DNA of 64,000 nucleotides, taken from contig CAJTML010000002.1 in the NCBI GenBank assembly GCA_910577495.1, forward strand, positions 1-64,000, in the 5' to 3' direction. The DNA is from an uncultured Eggerthellaceae bacterium. GTDB lineage: Bacteria > Actinomycetota > Coriobacteriia > Coriobacteriales > Eggerthellaceae. Numbering within the stretch: the first letter of the stretch is position 1; each line of letters opens with the position of its first letter. The notes under the pieces were generated by a model that was given only the letters and a program-made list of their open reading frames with translations, was not told the DNA's origin and did no database searches. Below are positions 17,697 to 26,113 of this stretch, one piece after another. A program made the translations under genes and the position numbers.

Positions 17697-18245
17697 CTAA
17701 ACAGGCATTACCACAACGTGTCGTGCACTGCCTTCACCCTCTGAAGCGGTTTCAACGCGCTCATCATCACGGAGTGTAATATGAATAATCCTGCGCTCAT
17801 AAGGAGTCATAGGACGCATCTTAATACTACGATTCTGGCTTACCGCACGATTTGCGGTTGAGTGAGCAATTGACTCCAACTTCTCACGTTGACGTCCTTT
17901 ATATCCTTCGACATCAATCACAACCGGATAACGGAAACCAATCGTGCGAACGGTAATTGCCGAAACAAGGAATTGTAAAGCATCAAGCGTTTTACCATGT
18001 CGACCAATAAGAACAGCAAGATCATCACCAGTGATATCGAGGATTAATTCACCCTCGTCACCTTCATACTCATCAATAGTAACTTCGCCTACATCAAAGT
18101 ACTTAAGGATGTCCTGGAGAACATTAATAGCTGTATCAGCGATATTATCAATATCTTCATCAGTCAAAGAGTCTTCTACACCGTCGTCCTCTTCAACTTC
18201 TTCGATCTCAATAATTTCTTCTTGAGATTCCAGTTCATCTGCCAT
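17697..18245 (-). CDS. jag: Jag/KhpB RNA-binding protein (KH and R3H domains)
   Basis: Cytoplasmic RNA-binding protein encoded next to yidC, linked in other bacteria to cell elongation and envelope control. After an acidic N-terminus (residues 1-35, EEIIEIEEVEEDD) comes a KH domain with the GxxG-like loop IGRHGKTLDALQFL, then an R3H domain ending SIKMRPMTPYERRIIHITL with HVVVMPV at the end. Length is 182 residues, short because the classical Jag-N domain is replaced by the acidic tail. The start ATG at 18245 has AAGGAG upstream. A terminator lies between yidC and jag, so jag may be partly separately controlled. Confidence 0.92.
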   Translation of the reverse strand: MADELESQEEIIEIEEVEEDDGVEDSLTDEDIDNIADTAINVLQDILKYFDVGEVTIDEYEGDEGELILDITGDDLAVLIGRHGKTLDALQFLVSAITVRTIGFRYPVVIDVEGYKGRQREKLESIAHSTANRAVSQNRSIKMRPMTPYERRIIHITLRDDERVETASEGEGSARHVVVMPV

Positions 18246-18293
18246 TTTATACTCCTTACTATTGCCAATCAGCTTACTTTAAGCTGTGAACTT

Positions 18294-18333
18294 CACCAAA
18301 AACAAAACAAGGATATAGATACCTATATCCTTG
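18294..18333 (-). terminator. Terminator or attenuator between yidC and jag
   Basis: An 11-bp stem (CAAGGATATAG with CTATATCCTTG, loop 4) is followed on the minus strand by TTTTGTTTTTGG, ten bases after the yidC stop. Confidence 0.7.
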
Positions 18334-18341
18334 CTGAAAGT

Positions 18342-19124
18342 CTATCGTTTCGAATTACTCTTTTTCTTAGGACGAGGCTTTTTATTCTTCCTCGTTACAT
18401 CAACCTCAATCGGCTTAACTTCAATAATCTCTTCTTTCTCAGCATCGCGACGCTTCATGAGACGCAAAGAGATTTGTTGCTGCGCAATTGCGAGAAGTGA
18501 CGAGGTACCCCAGAACAACAATACACCCGCAGGAGATCCCCAACTAATCCACAGCATGAAAAGCGACATAACGCCGGACATAATAAGTGTCTGGTTACGT
18601 TGCGGGTTATCTTTCTGGCCACGCTGCATCAGGATCATAGGCAAGAAGGTTGCACCAGCGAATACCAGCATGAGAACTAAATACGGAACAAATGTTCCAA
18701 ATCCATACCCGAACGCTTCGGAAGGAGACATAACCAAGTTAGGAACGATGTTGTAGAACGCATAAGAGCTATTCTCAACACGAGTTGCCATCTCACGCAA
18801 AACTTGGAACAACGCAATAAAGATAGGCATTTGCAACAACATCGGCAAACAACCTGCAAGCGGGTTAAACTTAACCTCAGCATACAGCTTTTGCATCTCC
18901 TGCTGCATACGCGTAGGATCATTAGAATACTTACGCTGAATCTCTTGGATCAGAGGTTGCACTTTCTGCATTTGATAAGACGATTTCGTCTGCTTATGCA
19001 TCAGCGGGGAAATAAGTACACGGAAAATAACGGTAACAATGATAATGGCGAGACCCCAGTCACCGCAGACGTTATAGAAAAACTCGATTATGTTAAAAAT
19101 CAAGTCCTTAAAATACTCCCACAT
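18342..19124 (-). CDS. yidC: Membrane protein insertase YidC
   Basis: Oxa1/YidC-family insertase of the cytoplasmic membrane. The protein is 260 residues. It opens directly with an amphipathic segment and the first helix (GLAIIIVTVIFRVLISPL), which carries the functional Arg of the hydrophilic groove. A charged cytoplasmic coiled-coil hairpin (QKVQPLIQEIQRKYSNDP) and further helices follow, and it ends in a strongly basic tail (RKNKKPRPKKKSNSKR) that probably contacts the ribosome. It has no signal-peptide lipobox, unlike many Gram-positive YidC proteins. It lies in the order rpmH-rnpA-yidD-yidC, and a terminator-like hairpin follows it. Confidence 0.95.
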   Translation of the reverse strand: MWEYFKDLIFNIIEFFYNVCGDWGLAIIIVTVIFRVLISPLMHKQTKSSYQMQKVQPLIQEIQRKYSNDPTRMQQEMQKLYAEVKFNPLAGCLPMLLQMPIFIALFQVLREMATRVENSSYAFYNIVPNLVMSPSEAFGYGFGTFVPYLVLMLVFAGATFLPMILMQRGQKDNPQRNQTLIMSGVMSLFMLWISWGSPAGVLLFWGTSSLLAIAQQQISLRLMKRRDAEKEEIIEVKPIEVDVTRKNKKPRPKKKSNSKR

Positions 19125-19169
19125 TTCCTGATATCCCTTCTATAAGCAACACAAGTCCAAAGGTTTTAC

Positions 19170-19403
19170 CTAAGGAACAGGATCATATCCATGCGGACCA
19201 CCAGGGCGACACTTTAATATGCGCTTAGCAGTTAAAACGAATCCCTTTTTAAATCCGTACCGACGAAAAGCTATCATCCCATACTCTGAACAAGTAGGAG
19301 TGAATCTACAGCAGGCAGGAAATAAAGGCGAAATAGCGCTTTGGTAAAACTTAATCAGAAAAATAGCTATATCAGTTAGTAGTTTTTGAAACTTCTCCCT
19401 CAT
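19170..19403 (-). CDS. yidD: Membrane protein insertion efficiency factor YidD
   Basis: A small protein of 77 residues with the YidD hallmark CRFTPTCSEYGMIAFRRYG and the CRPGGPHGYDPVP end; it is thought to help YidC. Start is the ATG at 19403 (MREKFQKLLTDIA), which overlaps the end of rnpA by 32 bp in another frame. The frame is open further upstream, but that region is rnpA. Residues 7-25 form the single hydrophobic segment. Gene order is canonical. Confidence 0.94.
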   Translation of the reverse strand: MREKFQKLLTDIAIFLIKFYQSAISPLFPACCRFTPTCSEYGMIAFRRYGFKKGFVLTAKRILKCRPGGPHGYDPVP

Positions 19404-19740
19404 ATAATCTATCCTTCGAAATTCCAGCGTCATAAAGTGCACGATCGCATGCAGTAAGCACTTTACTATAAGTAACCTCACAAATATTTGATTTTGCAAG
19501 AAATACCACGTTATAAGCGCTCCAGGGACCAGAAAGCTCCTGACAAATTGCACGCATGCGTCTCTTTGCTCTATTCCTCCAAACAGCGTTACCGTATTTT
19601 TTACCCGCAACAAAAGCAACACGACCATTGAGGTCGTGCTCTTTTGTTGGCAACACTATTAATGTTAAGTATGGTGTTCTTAAACGCTTGCCTGAAGAGA
19701 AGAGATTAGCAATCTCTTCTTTCGATTTGATTGTTTCCAA
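19372..19740 (-). CDS. rnpA: Ribonuclease P protein component
   Basis: Protein subunit of RNase P, which matures tRNA 5' ends. The RNR signature is seen as WRNRAKRRMRAICQE, with FVAGKKYGNAV before it. Length is 122 residues, normal for the family. The start is a TTG at 19740 with AAGGTGAGA just upstream, and rpmH ends 12 bases before. It overlaps yidD at the 3' end by 32 bp, as is usual in this operon. Confidence 0.94.
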   Translation of the reverse strand: METIKSKEEIANLFSSGKRLRTPYLTLIVLPTKEHDLNGRVAFVAGKKYGNAVWRNRAKRRMRAICQELSGPWSAYNVVFLAKSNICEVTYSKVLTACDRALYDAGISKDRLYEGEVSKTTN

Positions 19741-19752
19741 TCAAATCTCACC

Positions 19753-19887
19753 TTAGACGCAAAGACGCTTACGGCCTTTTGCGCGGCGCGCGGCCAATAC
19801 CTTACGTCCGCCTTTCGTAGCCATACGAGCGCGGAAACCATGGCATTTGGCGCGTTTACGAGTGTTCGGTTGGTAAGTGCGCTTCAT
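19753..19887 (-). CDS. rpmH: 50S ribosomal protein L34
   Basis: A 44-residue highly basic protein beginning [14 protein letters not shown] and containing [15 protein letters not shown], characteristic of L34. It starts at the ATG at 19887 with GAAAGGGAC upstream and is the first gene of the rpmH-rnpA-yidD-yidC operon reading away from the origin. A clear promoter lies at 19923-19950. Confidence 0.97.
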   Translation of the reverse strand: MKRTYQPNTRKRAKCHGFRARMATKGGRKVLAARRAKGRKRLCV

Positions 19888-19922
19888 GTTAGTCCCTTTC
19901 GTTTTTACATAGCAACTTAAGA

Positions 19923-19950
19923 AGTATAGCTATCTCACTCAAAAAGTCAA
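19923..19950 (-). promoter_or_regulatory. Promoter of the rpmH operon
   Basis: On the minus strand, -35 TTGACT (19945-19950) and -10 TATACT (19923-19928) are separated by 16 bp, 36 bases before the rpmH start. Confidence 0.75.
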
Positions 19951-20604
19951 TAATTACCTTGGCTTTTAGTGAAAAATATTTTTACCGCGCAATAGAGGAG
20001 ATCCAAAGGATAGATATAAGAGACACACGAATTACTTTTGTTCGATATTTTCTGGTCGCGATTCCACGGTGTTTGTTGGAAATGTTGAAAACTGTACAAT
20101 CATTCGAGGAATATTGTGGAAAACCCTTGCAAGAGGTGTAAGTCAAGTATTTTTTTGAGGTCAACTTAAGCCGCGTTTTACCAGGTCAAGTAAGTTCGCT
20201 CGATTGTATTTTTGCTTCTGATCTGGGATTTTAGAACAAACGCCATAGTGAGGAGTGCTGGAAATTTTTTACAAACTACAGAACCCCACGTCAAATGAGA
20301 ATTACTAGTAATTGCACCCAAAGAAACACTATTTAAGGTATCTGCTCATCATTTTAATAACAAAGCTTTGTGGTTTTCCACATTCCGAATCCTTGTTATT
20401 CATTCAATTCGGGGAGTTTTCCACAAAGTTTGAATAAATTGTTAGTAACTTTTTGTTTCACCTGTTGATTTCGCTATTATATATTTCAGATTTACTGAAT
20501 TATTCGCATATTCCACCGGAATATCTATTCCAATAATAGAAATAATCCCTGAATACCGATACAATGACGAATAATTCTTTCAGAATTTATTGAATATAGA
20601 TTCA
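19951..20604. other. Candidate replication origin region, rpmH-dnaA side
   Basis: About 650 AT-rich bases without a convincing gene, exactly where gene orientation switches from minus to plus. Three TTTTCCACA boxes (one mismatch to TTATCCACA) occur at 20115-20123 (reverse), 20374-20382 and 20417-20425. The middle one is flanked by inverted arms AATAACAA (20356-20363) and TTGTTATT (20393-20400). A very AT-rich tract around 20470-20510 could be the unwinding element. The dnaA-dnaN gap is the other candidate, and the origin may be bipartite. Confidence 0.6.
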
Positions 20605-21660
20605 ATGCCTGGAACAACTATACCGAATATGAGTGAAAACGCAGATCAAACGATGAATACAGACAACAACACTCTAACAACGCCTCCTGACTATGCCTTT
20701 GTGGATTCCGTCGCACGCATTGCACTTTACGATGATCTACTCAGTGCACCACGGATGACCGAGATCCAACCGGATGAAACAGCAGCATTTCTAGAGACAC
20801 TCGCTTCAACTATCTATAATCTTTCTCATGAAATTGGTGGAACGATCCCTTACACCATTATTAGAGAAGTGAGCGAGAACTTTATTCATGCTCAATTTAA
20901 TGAACCGACCGTAACCATCCTTGATCATGGCAATACAATTCAATTCACTGATCAAGGTCCAGGTATCGAGCAAAAAGAAAAGGCACTTCGCCCGGCGTTT
21001 ACTACCGCCACTAAGGAAATGAAGTCTTATATTAGAGGTGTTGGATCAGGTCTTCCTATTGTTGCTGAATACCTGGAAGTGTCACGTGGTTATATCACTA
21101 TCGAAGATAATCTTGGATCTGGTTCAGTTATCACAATTAGTCTCAATAAGAATGAAGACCACGAAAGCGTACAACCGCTTTATCAAACACCACAACAGCC
21201 AACCCAACAACCAGTACAACAGATGCAACCGGTTTTACAACCAGAACCAATACAGGCGTACGCCCCAGTTGCTGTACAGCAAACACCTCTACAGCAACCT
21301 ATACAATACGGGGTAGGACAACCAATGGTTCCACAACAAACACTACAACAACCGCAAATGGCTCCACACGTAGTGCCGGTTTATCCCCAGCAGACACAAT
21401 ATCCACCGCAACAACAAGCTACCTATATACAAGTGCCTAAGCTTGACGAAAAAGAGCGCCAGATTCTTATTGAGTTACTCCAGCAAAACTACCTTGGGGT
21501 AACGGATCTCACGCGTCTTACTAATATTCCTCAAGCAACTGTCCATTCAAAGTTAACGAAATTAGAAAAGAATGGCATGGTTATTACCGTAGATTCACCA
21601 CGAAAAGGCCTCAGAGCTCTCACTGAATTTGGAGCCACGGTAGCGAAAACGTTGTTATAG
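20605..21660 (+). CDS. GHKL ATPase-winged-helix protein upstream of dnaA
   Basis: About 351 residues. Residues about 60-190 are a GHKL (histidine-kinase-type) ATP-binding domain: an N box around REVSENFIHAQF, the G1 box DQGPGI, and the G2 region GVGSGLPIVAEYLEVSRG with GSGSVITISL. A Gln/Pro-rich linker of about 85 residues follows. A MarR/ArsR-like winged helix ends the protein (DEKERQILIELLQQNYLGVTD, then IPQATVHSKLTKLEKNGMV). There is no phospho-accepting His domain or membrane segment, so it is not a classical sensor kinase. The start is uncertain: a TTG at 20590 and ATGs at 20605 and 20629 all lack a good ribosome site. The gene lies 45 bp before dnaA. An ATP-switched DNA-binding role near the origin is inference. 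Confidence 0.75.
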   Translation: MPGTTIPNMSENADQTMNTDNNTLTTPPDYAFVDSVARIALYDDLLSAPRMTEIQPDETAAFLETLASTIYNLSHEIGGTIPYTIIREVSENFIHAQFNEPTVTILDHGNTIQFTDQGPGIEQKEKALRPAFTTATKEMKSYIRGVGSGLPIVAEYLEVSRGYITIEDNLGSGSVITISLNKNEDHESVQPLYQTPQQPTQQPVQQMQPVLQPEPIQAYAPVAVQQTPLQQPIQYGVGQPMVPQQTLQQPQMAPHVVPVYPQQTQYPPQQQATYIQVPKLDEKERQILIELLQQNYLGVTDLTRLTNIPQATVHSKLTKLEKNGMVITVDSPRKGLRALTEFGATVAKTLL

Positions 21661-21705
21661 TTTTACAAGAGTTGAGATATTTACCAACTGAGAACAGGTA
21701 GCGCA

Positions 21706-23235
21706 ATGGATAGTAATACATTAACGCAGTCATGGAATAGTGTTTGTGAGCAAATTAAGACCTACGACGGAGTAGATCCTTCGCAAGTTGATGCATTCTT
21801 TTCACGCATTCACCCTCAAGCAATGAGCGAAGGCTTTTTAATGCTTTCTGCTGATAATGACTTTATTAAATTCTTCATCGAACGCGATTTTCTACCTCAT
21901 ATCAAACGCGCTTTAGAAGAACAGTTCTCAGTTCCTTTTACCGTTATGCTGGAAGTTGATCCACTTTCATCATCAAATGTATTACCAACGACAGAAACTG
22001 CACCAGCACCTACCGCTCCTGTAACTCCAACTCCAGCTGTTACAGCACCGCAACCACCATCACAGACACAACCTCGGACTCAAGGCTTTCCTGAGACTGA
22101 AGATTTATTACTGAATCCCGATTTTTACACCGAAGAGGTACCTCAAACACCTCAACAAAAGTCGCCACTTCCGCAAAACAACACGCTTTCCAGTTATACG
22201 TTCGAAAACTTTGTTATCGGTGACTCAAATAGGATTCCTTACACTATGGCAGTTACGGTAGCCGAACAACCAGGCAGACAAGCCTATAACCCACTCTTTA
22301 TTTATGGGCGAAGTGGCCTGGGTAAAACACACTTGCTATGTGCAATGCGCAACTATATCGAAGAAACCCGTCCTGAGTTGAATACAATCTACGTTAACGC
22401 AGATGAATTAGTAAACAACTACACCGAATCAGCGCTTGCATACGATAAAGATAAGTCCAGCTATAAGAACTTTAAAGATTTATACGAAGATGCAGATGTC
22501 CTCTTTATTGATGACGTGCAACAGTTGCAAGGTAAAAAACAAACCCTTGATATCGTGTTTCAGATCTTTAACACCTTAATCCATAAGGGCAAGCAGGTTG
22601 TTTTATCAGCTGACCGTGCCCCCCATAACATCGACATTGATGAGCGCTATTATTCCCGTTTCAACCAGGGTGGCACCTTCGACATTCAACCACCTGAGTT
22701 GGAAACAAAGCTCGGAATTATTAAGCTCTACATTAAAGACTATAACCAGACAAACCCTTATGATACGGTCGAAATACCTGATGACGTGCAGCTCTATATC
22801 GCCGAGAACTCAGGACCGAATATTCGCGAACTTAAGAGTGCGGTTCTCAAAATTATTTCCAAAATCAAGATCGAGCATTTAACCGATATGACAATTTCCG
22901 ATGTTCGCCGCGAGTTAGAGAACCATTTCTCAGGTGGATCATTTAGGCGTTTTACATCTGATGACATCATTGACCAGGTTAAAGCATTCTATAAAGTAAG
23001 CGACAAAGACTTAAAGTCATCCAATCGCACACACAATGTTGCGTTTGCAAGGCAAGTTGCATTCTTCCTGATTAAGCAATTTACTGATCTGACGTTTCAA
23101 GATATTGGAAAGCAATTTAACCGTCACCACTCAACCGTTATCACCTCGGTTCAAAAAATCGAGAAACTCATGATTAGTGATAGGGAAGTGAGCGAAGAAA
23201 TTGACGTACTGTCAAAAATGATTCGCGAAGGATAA
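21706..23235 (+). CDS. dnaA: Chromosomal replication initiator protein DnaA
   Basis: AAA+ initiator that binds DnaA boxes and opens the origin. The 509-residue protein has an N-terminal interaction domain, a Pro/Thr/Gln-rich linker (about 90-150), the AAA+ core with GRSGLGKTHLL (Walker A) and VLFIDDVQQLQGKK (Walker B), and the C-terminal domain IV signature FNRHHSTVITSVQKIE that reads the box. Start is the ATG at 21706 with ACAGGT upstream. It is preceded by the GHKL/winged-helix gene and followed by dnaN after a 355-bp gap holding a perfect TTATCCACA. Confidence 0.97.
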   Translation: MDSNTLTQSWNSVCEQIKTYDGVDPSQVDAFFSRIHPQAMSEGFLMLSADNDFIKFFIERDFLPHIKRALEEQFSVPFTVMLEVDPLSSSNVLPTTETAPAPTAPVTPTPAVTAPQPPSQTQPRTQGFPETEDLLLNPDFYTEEVPQTPQQKSPLPQNNTLSSYTFENFVIGDSNRIPYTMAVTVAEQPGRQAYNPLFIYGRSGLGKTHLLCAMRNYIEETRPELNTIYVNADELVNNYTESALAYDKDKSSYKNFKDLYEDADVLFIDDVQQLQGKKQTLDIVFQIFNTLIHKGKQVVLSADRAPHNIDIDERYYSRFNQGGTFDIQPPELETKLGIIKLYIKDYNQTNPYDTVEIPDDVQLYIAENSGPNIRELKSAVLKIISKIKIEHLTDMTISDVRRELENHFSGGSFRRFTSDDIIDQVKAFYKVSDKDLKSSNRTHNVAFARQVAFFLIKQFTDLTFQDIGKQFNRHHSTVITSVQKIEKLMISDREVSEEIDVLSKMIREG

Positions 23236-23590
23236 TTGAAGAAATTGTGCAAATTGCAATGTTGATAACTTCGAACAAACCATGCGGGAAGTTTGAGGAA
23301 AACAACGGATTTTTTCGTAATGATAATTTCACCAATAAAATTTAGACAAACCGCCACAACCTAACCTCAGAGTTATGAAGGTGCGCACGGTGTCTCTTAT
23401 ATGAGGAAATAAGGAGTTATCCACAAACTAACATCCCTTATTAAGATTATGAGTAAAACAAAGTTATAAAGATAAGATAAGAAAGAAAAATTAAAGTACA
23501 CCCGCTTGATCGAGATATTTAAATCTCATCAAGGTGTGCGATACTTACAACCTACGAAAAACTAGCCGCTCAAGGGACGTGAGGATCTTT
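23236..23590. other. dnaA-dnaN intergenic region with DnaA box and long hairpin
   Basis: A 355-base AT-rich gap without a gene. It holds one perfect DnaA box TTATCCACA at 23417-23425. A long imperfect hairpin at 23498-23537 (ACAC, CTTGAT and GAGAT pair with ATCTC, ATCAAG and GTGT, loop ATTTAA) lies about 55 bases before the dnaN start, probably in its mRNA leader. Actinobacterial origins usually lie here, so it may be part of oriC. Confidence 0.6.
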
Positions 23591-24694
23591 ATGAAATTCA
23601 GTATCAACAAAACTGAACTCCAGAATGCATTAGCTGTAGTCATGAAGGGTACTTCCACTCGTTCAACGCTTCCTATTCTTTCGGGTGTTTATATTGAAAC
23701 CCAGGAAGATGCTCTTTTACTCCAGGCCACAGACTTAGAGCTTTCTATCCAATATCACACCTCCGCCCTTATTGAGGAACCGGGGAAAACGGTACTACCT
23801 GGTAAGCTTTTCTCAGACATCGTTAAAAGCATGCCCGATGCAGCAATCCATGTTGACATCAACGATGAAGCTGCGGTTATCACCTGCGACACCTCGTCGT
23901 TTTCAATTAAGACGCTTTCTGCTGAAGACTTTCCGGGATTCCCGCATGTTGATATTCAACAAGAAATTTCGGTTCCTTTCGACACGTTTGCTTCAATGGT
24001 TAAGCGTGTGGCGCGCATTGTTTCAAAAGACGAAAGCCGCGGCGTATTGCAGGGTGTTTTGATTACACTCAAAGAAAATCAGCTTCGACTGGTTGCAACT
24101 GACTCGTATCGTGTTGCGGTAACTGATGCAGAGGTAGAGCAAACCGAAGCTACGGATTTCCAAGCGGTAATTCTTGGGTCTTTCTTACAAGAAATTGCGT
24201 CGCTTCCGCGCAGCGAAGAACCTATCTCTATTGCACTTGCAGAAAACCAAATTGTGATGAAGTATCAGGATACGGTGTTTATTAACCGCCGCATTGAAGG
24301 TAACTACCCTAACTATCAACAGTTGCTTCCTACGTCATATGCTACTCGCGTTGAGATTCCAACTGATATGTTACTTGCAGCAGTGAAACGTATTTCGCTT
24401 TTGAGCCCGAATAACTCACGCGTTAAATTTGACATCAATGTTGATTCGCAGACGCTGCAGCTTTCAACGGTTGCCCAAGATGTGGGTTCAGCTCAAGAAA
24501 TGCTTCCGGCAACCGTATTAGGTGAAGACAATGTGATTGGGTTTAACTATACCTACATCGTGGATGGCCTTACCTCTATTGTGACCGACAAAGTGATCTT
24601 CGAAATGCAAGCTCCTAATAAACCAGGTATTTTAAAGGCGGATCTTGGCGAAGATTACTTATATCTGGTTATGCCGGTTACCTTAGACGCGTAA
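23591..24694 (+). CDS. dnaN: DNA polymerase III sliding clamp (beta subunit)
   Basis: Ring-shaped processivity clamp of the replicase. The 367-residue protein begins MKFSINKTELQNALAVV and keeps the family pieces TRSTLPILSGVYIE, EDFPGFPHVD, LVATDSYRVAV, and the C-terminal YLYLVMPVTL that lines the partner-binding pocket. Start is the ATG at 23591 with GAGGATC upstream; the frame opens earlier but without family similarity. It is followed after 15 bp by recF, whose start codon lies in a parS palindrome. Confidence 0.96.
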   Translation: MKFSINKTELQNALAVVMKGTSTRSTLPILSGVYIETQEDALLLQATDLELSIQYHTSALIEEPGKTVLPGKLFSDIVKSMPDAAIHVDINDEAAVITCDTSSFSIKTLSAEDFPGFPHVDIQQEISVPFDTFASMVKRVARIVSKDESRGVLQGVLITLKENQLRLVATDSYRVAVTDAEVEQTEATDFQAVILGSFLQEIASLPRSEEPISIALAENQIVMKYQDTVFINRRIEGNYPNYQQLLPTSYATRVEIPTDMLLAAVKRISLLSPNNSRVKFDINVDSQTLQLSTVAQDVGSAQEMLPATVLGEDNVIGFNYTYIVDGLTSIVTDKVIFEMQAPNKPGILKADLGEDYLYLVMPVTLDA

Positions 24695-24702
24695 CGTATT
24701 AG

Positions 24703-24716
24703 GTTTCACGTGAAAC
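24703..24716. promoter_or_regulatory. parS site 4 overlapping the recF start codon
   Basis: GTTTCACGTGAAAC, a perfect 14-bp parS core. The GTG of recF is bases 24710-24712, inside the palindrome. Confidence 0.88.
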
Positions 24717-25852
24717 TCGCACTTAAGCGCTTAGAATTTCAGAACTTTCGCAATTATCAGAAGTTTGAGCTTTCTGATATTGGTAACCTGACGATTTTTG
24801 TGGGTCCTAATGCTGTTGGTAAAACCAATATCATTGAAGGTATGCAGCTGTTGACGGCGCAGACTTCGTTTCGCCATCCAAAAATTGAGCATCTTATATT
24901 ACAAGGTGAAGAAACGGCGCACTTGCAAGCAGAGGTTCGCGATGAGCAGCGGCGTCTTGATTTTGAGCTTCACTTAGCTGAGCATACGAAGAAGCATCTC
25001 TTAAATGGAAAGGTCAAGAAAATTGTCGAACTGAAAGGTATTTTGCCTTCAGTTGTTTTTACTCCTGATGATCTTGGTCTTATGAAGGGTTCTTCTTCGG
25101 TTCGTCGTCGCATGATTGATGAACTTGGCGTTCAGCTGACACCGAATTACTATCAGATTCTCAAAGACTACGAAAAGGTGATTCGCCATAAAAATACCCT
25201 ACTGAAAGAACACGCTTCTGATGCGCTTTTGGATAGCCTTGATGACTTGGTGGTTACCTGTGGTTCTCAATTAATGTGGTATCGATCGACCTTATTTCAG
25301 AAATTGGTATCAAAAACGCATGAGATGTATCAGGAAGTTTCACGGAATAAAGAAGTCTTTTCGGCGAGCTATATTCCGTCATGGGATAAAAATGGCGAAA
25401 GAATTGGCGAACTTTTAGAGATACAAAAATCAGATGCGCGTAAAAAACTCATCCAAGCGCTGCAGTATTATCGAGCGCAAGAACGCCAACGTGGGTATGC
25501 AGTCGTCGGTCCTCATGCTGACAAGATTGAGTTTTATCTCAACGATAACCCGGTGAGTATATTCGGAAGTCAAGGACAACAACGTAGTCTCGTTTTAGCG
25601 ATGAAGCTTGCGGAAGTTAAACTAATAGAAGAAACGCTGGATCAAAGCCCTCTCTTTTTACTTGATGACGTTATGAGTGAATTAGATGAGCAACGCAGGG
25701 AATCGCTCTTACAGTTGGTAAGTGAGGATGTTCAAACTTGTATAACAACGGCGCATATGTCGTACTTTAATAACGAGACGCTTGCGTCTGCACAAGTTGT
25801 ACATCTTCCGCATACAAATAGTGATAATGAGATGGAATCTAACGCCTTGTAA
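24710..25852 (+). CDS. recF: DNA replication and repair protein RecF
   Basis: SMC-like ATPase that helps load RecA at gaps. Visible are GPNAVGKTNIIEGM (Walker A), LEFQNFRNYQKFEL at the N-terminus, the signature IFGSQGQQRSLVLAMKLAE, and Walker B/D-loop LFLLDDVMSELDEQRRESLL. The protein is 380 residues. Start is the GTG at 24710; no later ATG preserves the first strand. The DciA-like gene that often follows recF in actinobacteria is absent here, and gyrB comes next. Confidence 0.95.
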   Translation: MKLALKRLEFQNFRNYQKFELSDIGNLTIFVGPNAVGKTNIIEGMQLLTAQTSFRHPKIEHLILQGEETAHLQAEVRDEQRRLDFELHLAEHTKKHLLNGKVKKIVELKGILPSVVFTPDDLGLMKGSSSVRRRMIDELGVQLTPNYYQILKDYEKVIRHKNTLLKEHASDALLDSLDDLVVTCGSQLMWYRSTLFQKLVSKTHEMYQEVSRNKEVFSASYIPSWDKNGERIGELLEIQKSDARKKLIQALQYYRAQERQRGYAVVGPHADKIEFYLNDNPVSIFGSQGQQRSLVLAMKLAEVKLIEETLDQSPLFLLDDVMSELDEQRRESLLQLVSEDVQTCITTAHMSYFNNETLASAQVVHLPHTNSDNEMESNAL

Positions 25853-25928
25853 TGCAGATTTTGGAAAAAATTTGAAATAAAACCGTTTAAGAGCCATACA
25901 GGCCGTTAGAGACGTCTTAATTCGCGTA

Positions 25929-25967
25929 GAAAAGTATACTTCTGTAAAGCCATATGATATACTTTTC
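25929..25967 (+). promoter_or_regulatory. gyrB promoter with 10-bp inverted repeat
   Basis: Perfect arms GAAAAGTATA (25929-25938) and TATACTTTTC (25958-25967) are separated by 19 bp. The right arm contains an extended -10 element, TGATATACT (25955-25963). A leader of about 145 bases then runs to the gyrB start. The repeat may be an operator. Confidence 0.55.
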
Positions 25968-26113
25968 GCTCAACATAAAACGTTCTATTTCAAACTCGTA
26001 ATTCTTACTTACTTATAAGCGTGTTCTCGTAGGGGTATATAAGTAGTAATGTGCCAATTTTGGATTTCATGGAATAGAAGCACTCAAAAGCAGCTCGAGA
26101 CGAAGGAGTAAGT

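Noticed and set aside
19959..20141. 60-codon open frame in the origin region
   Set aside because: It needs a TTG start without a ribosome site, has no recognisable similarity, and lies in AT-rich DNA with DnaA-box-like sequences.
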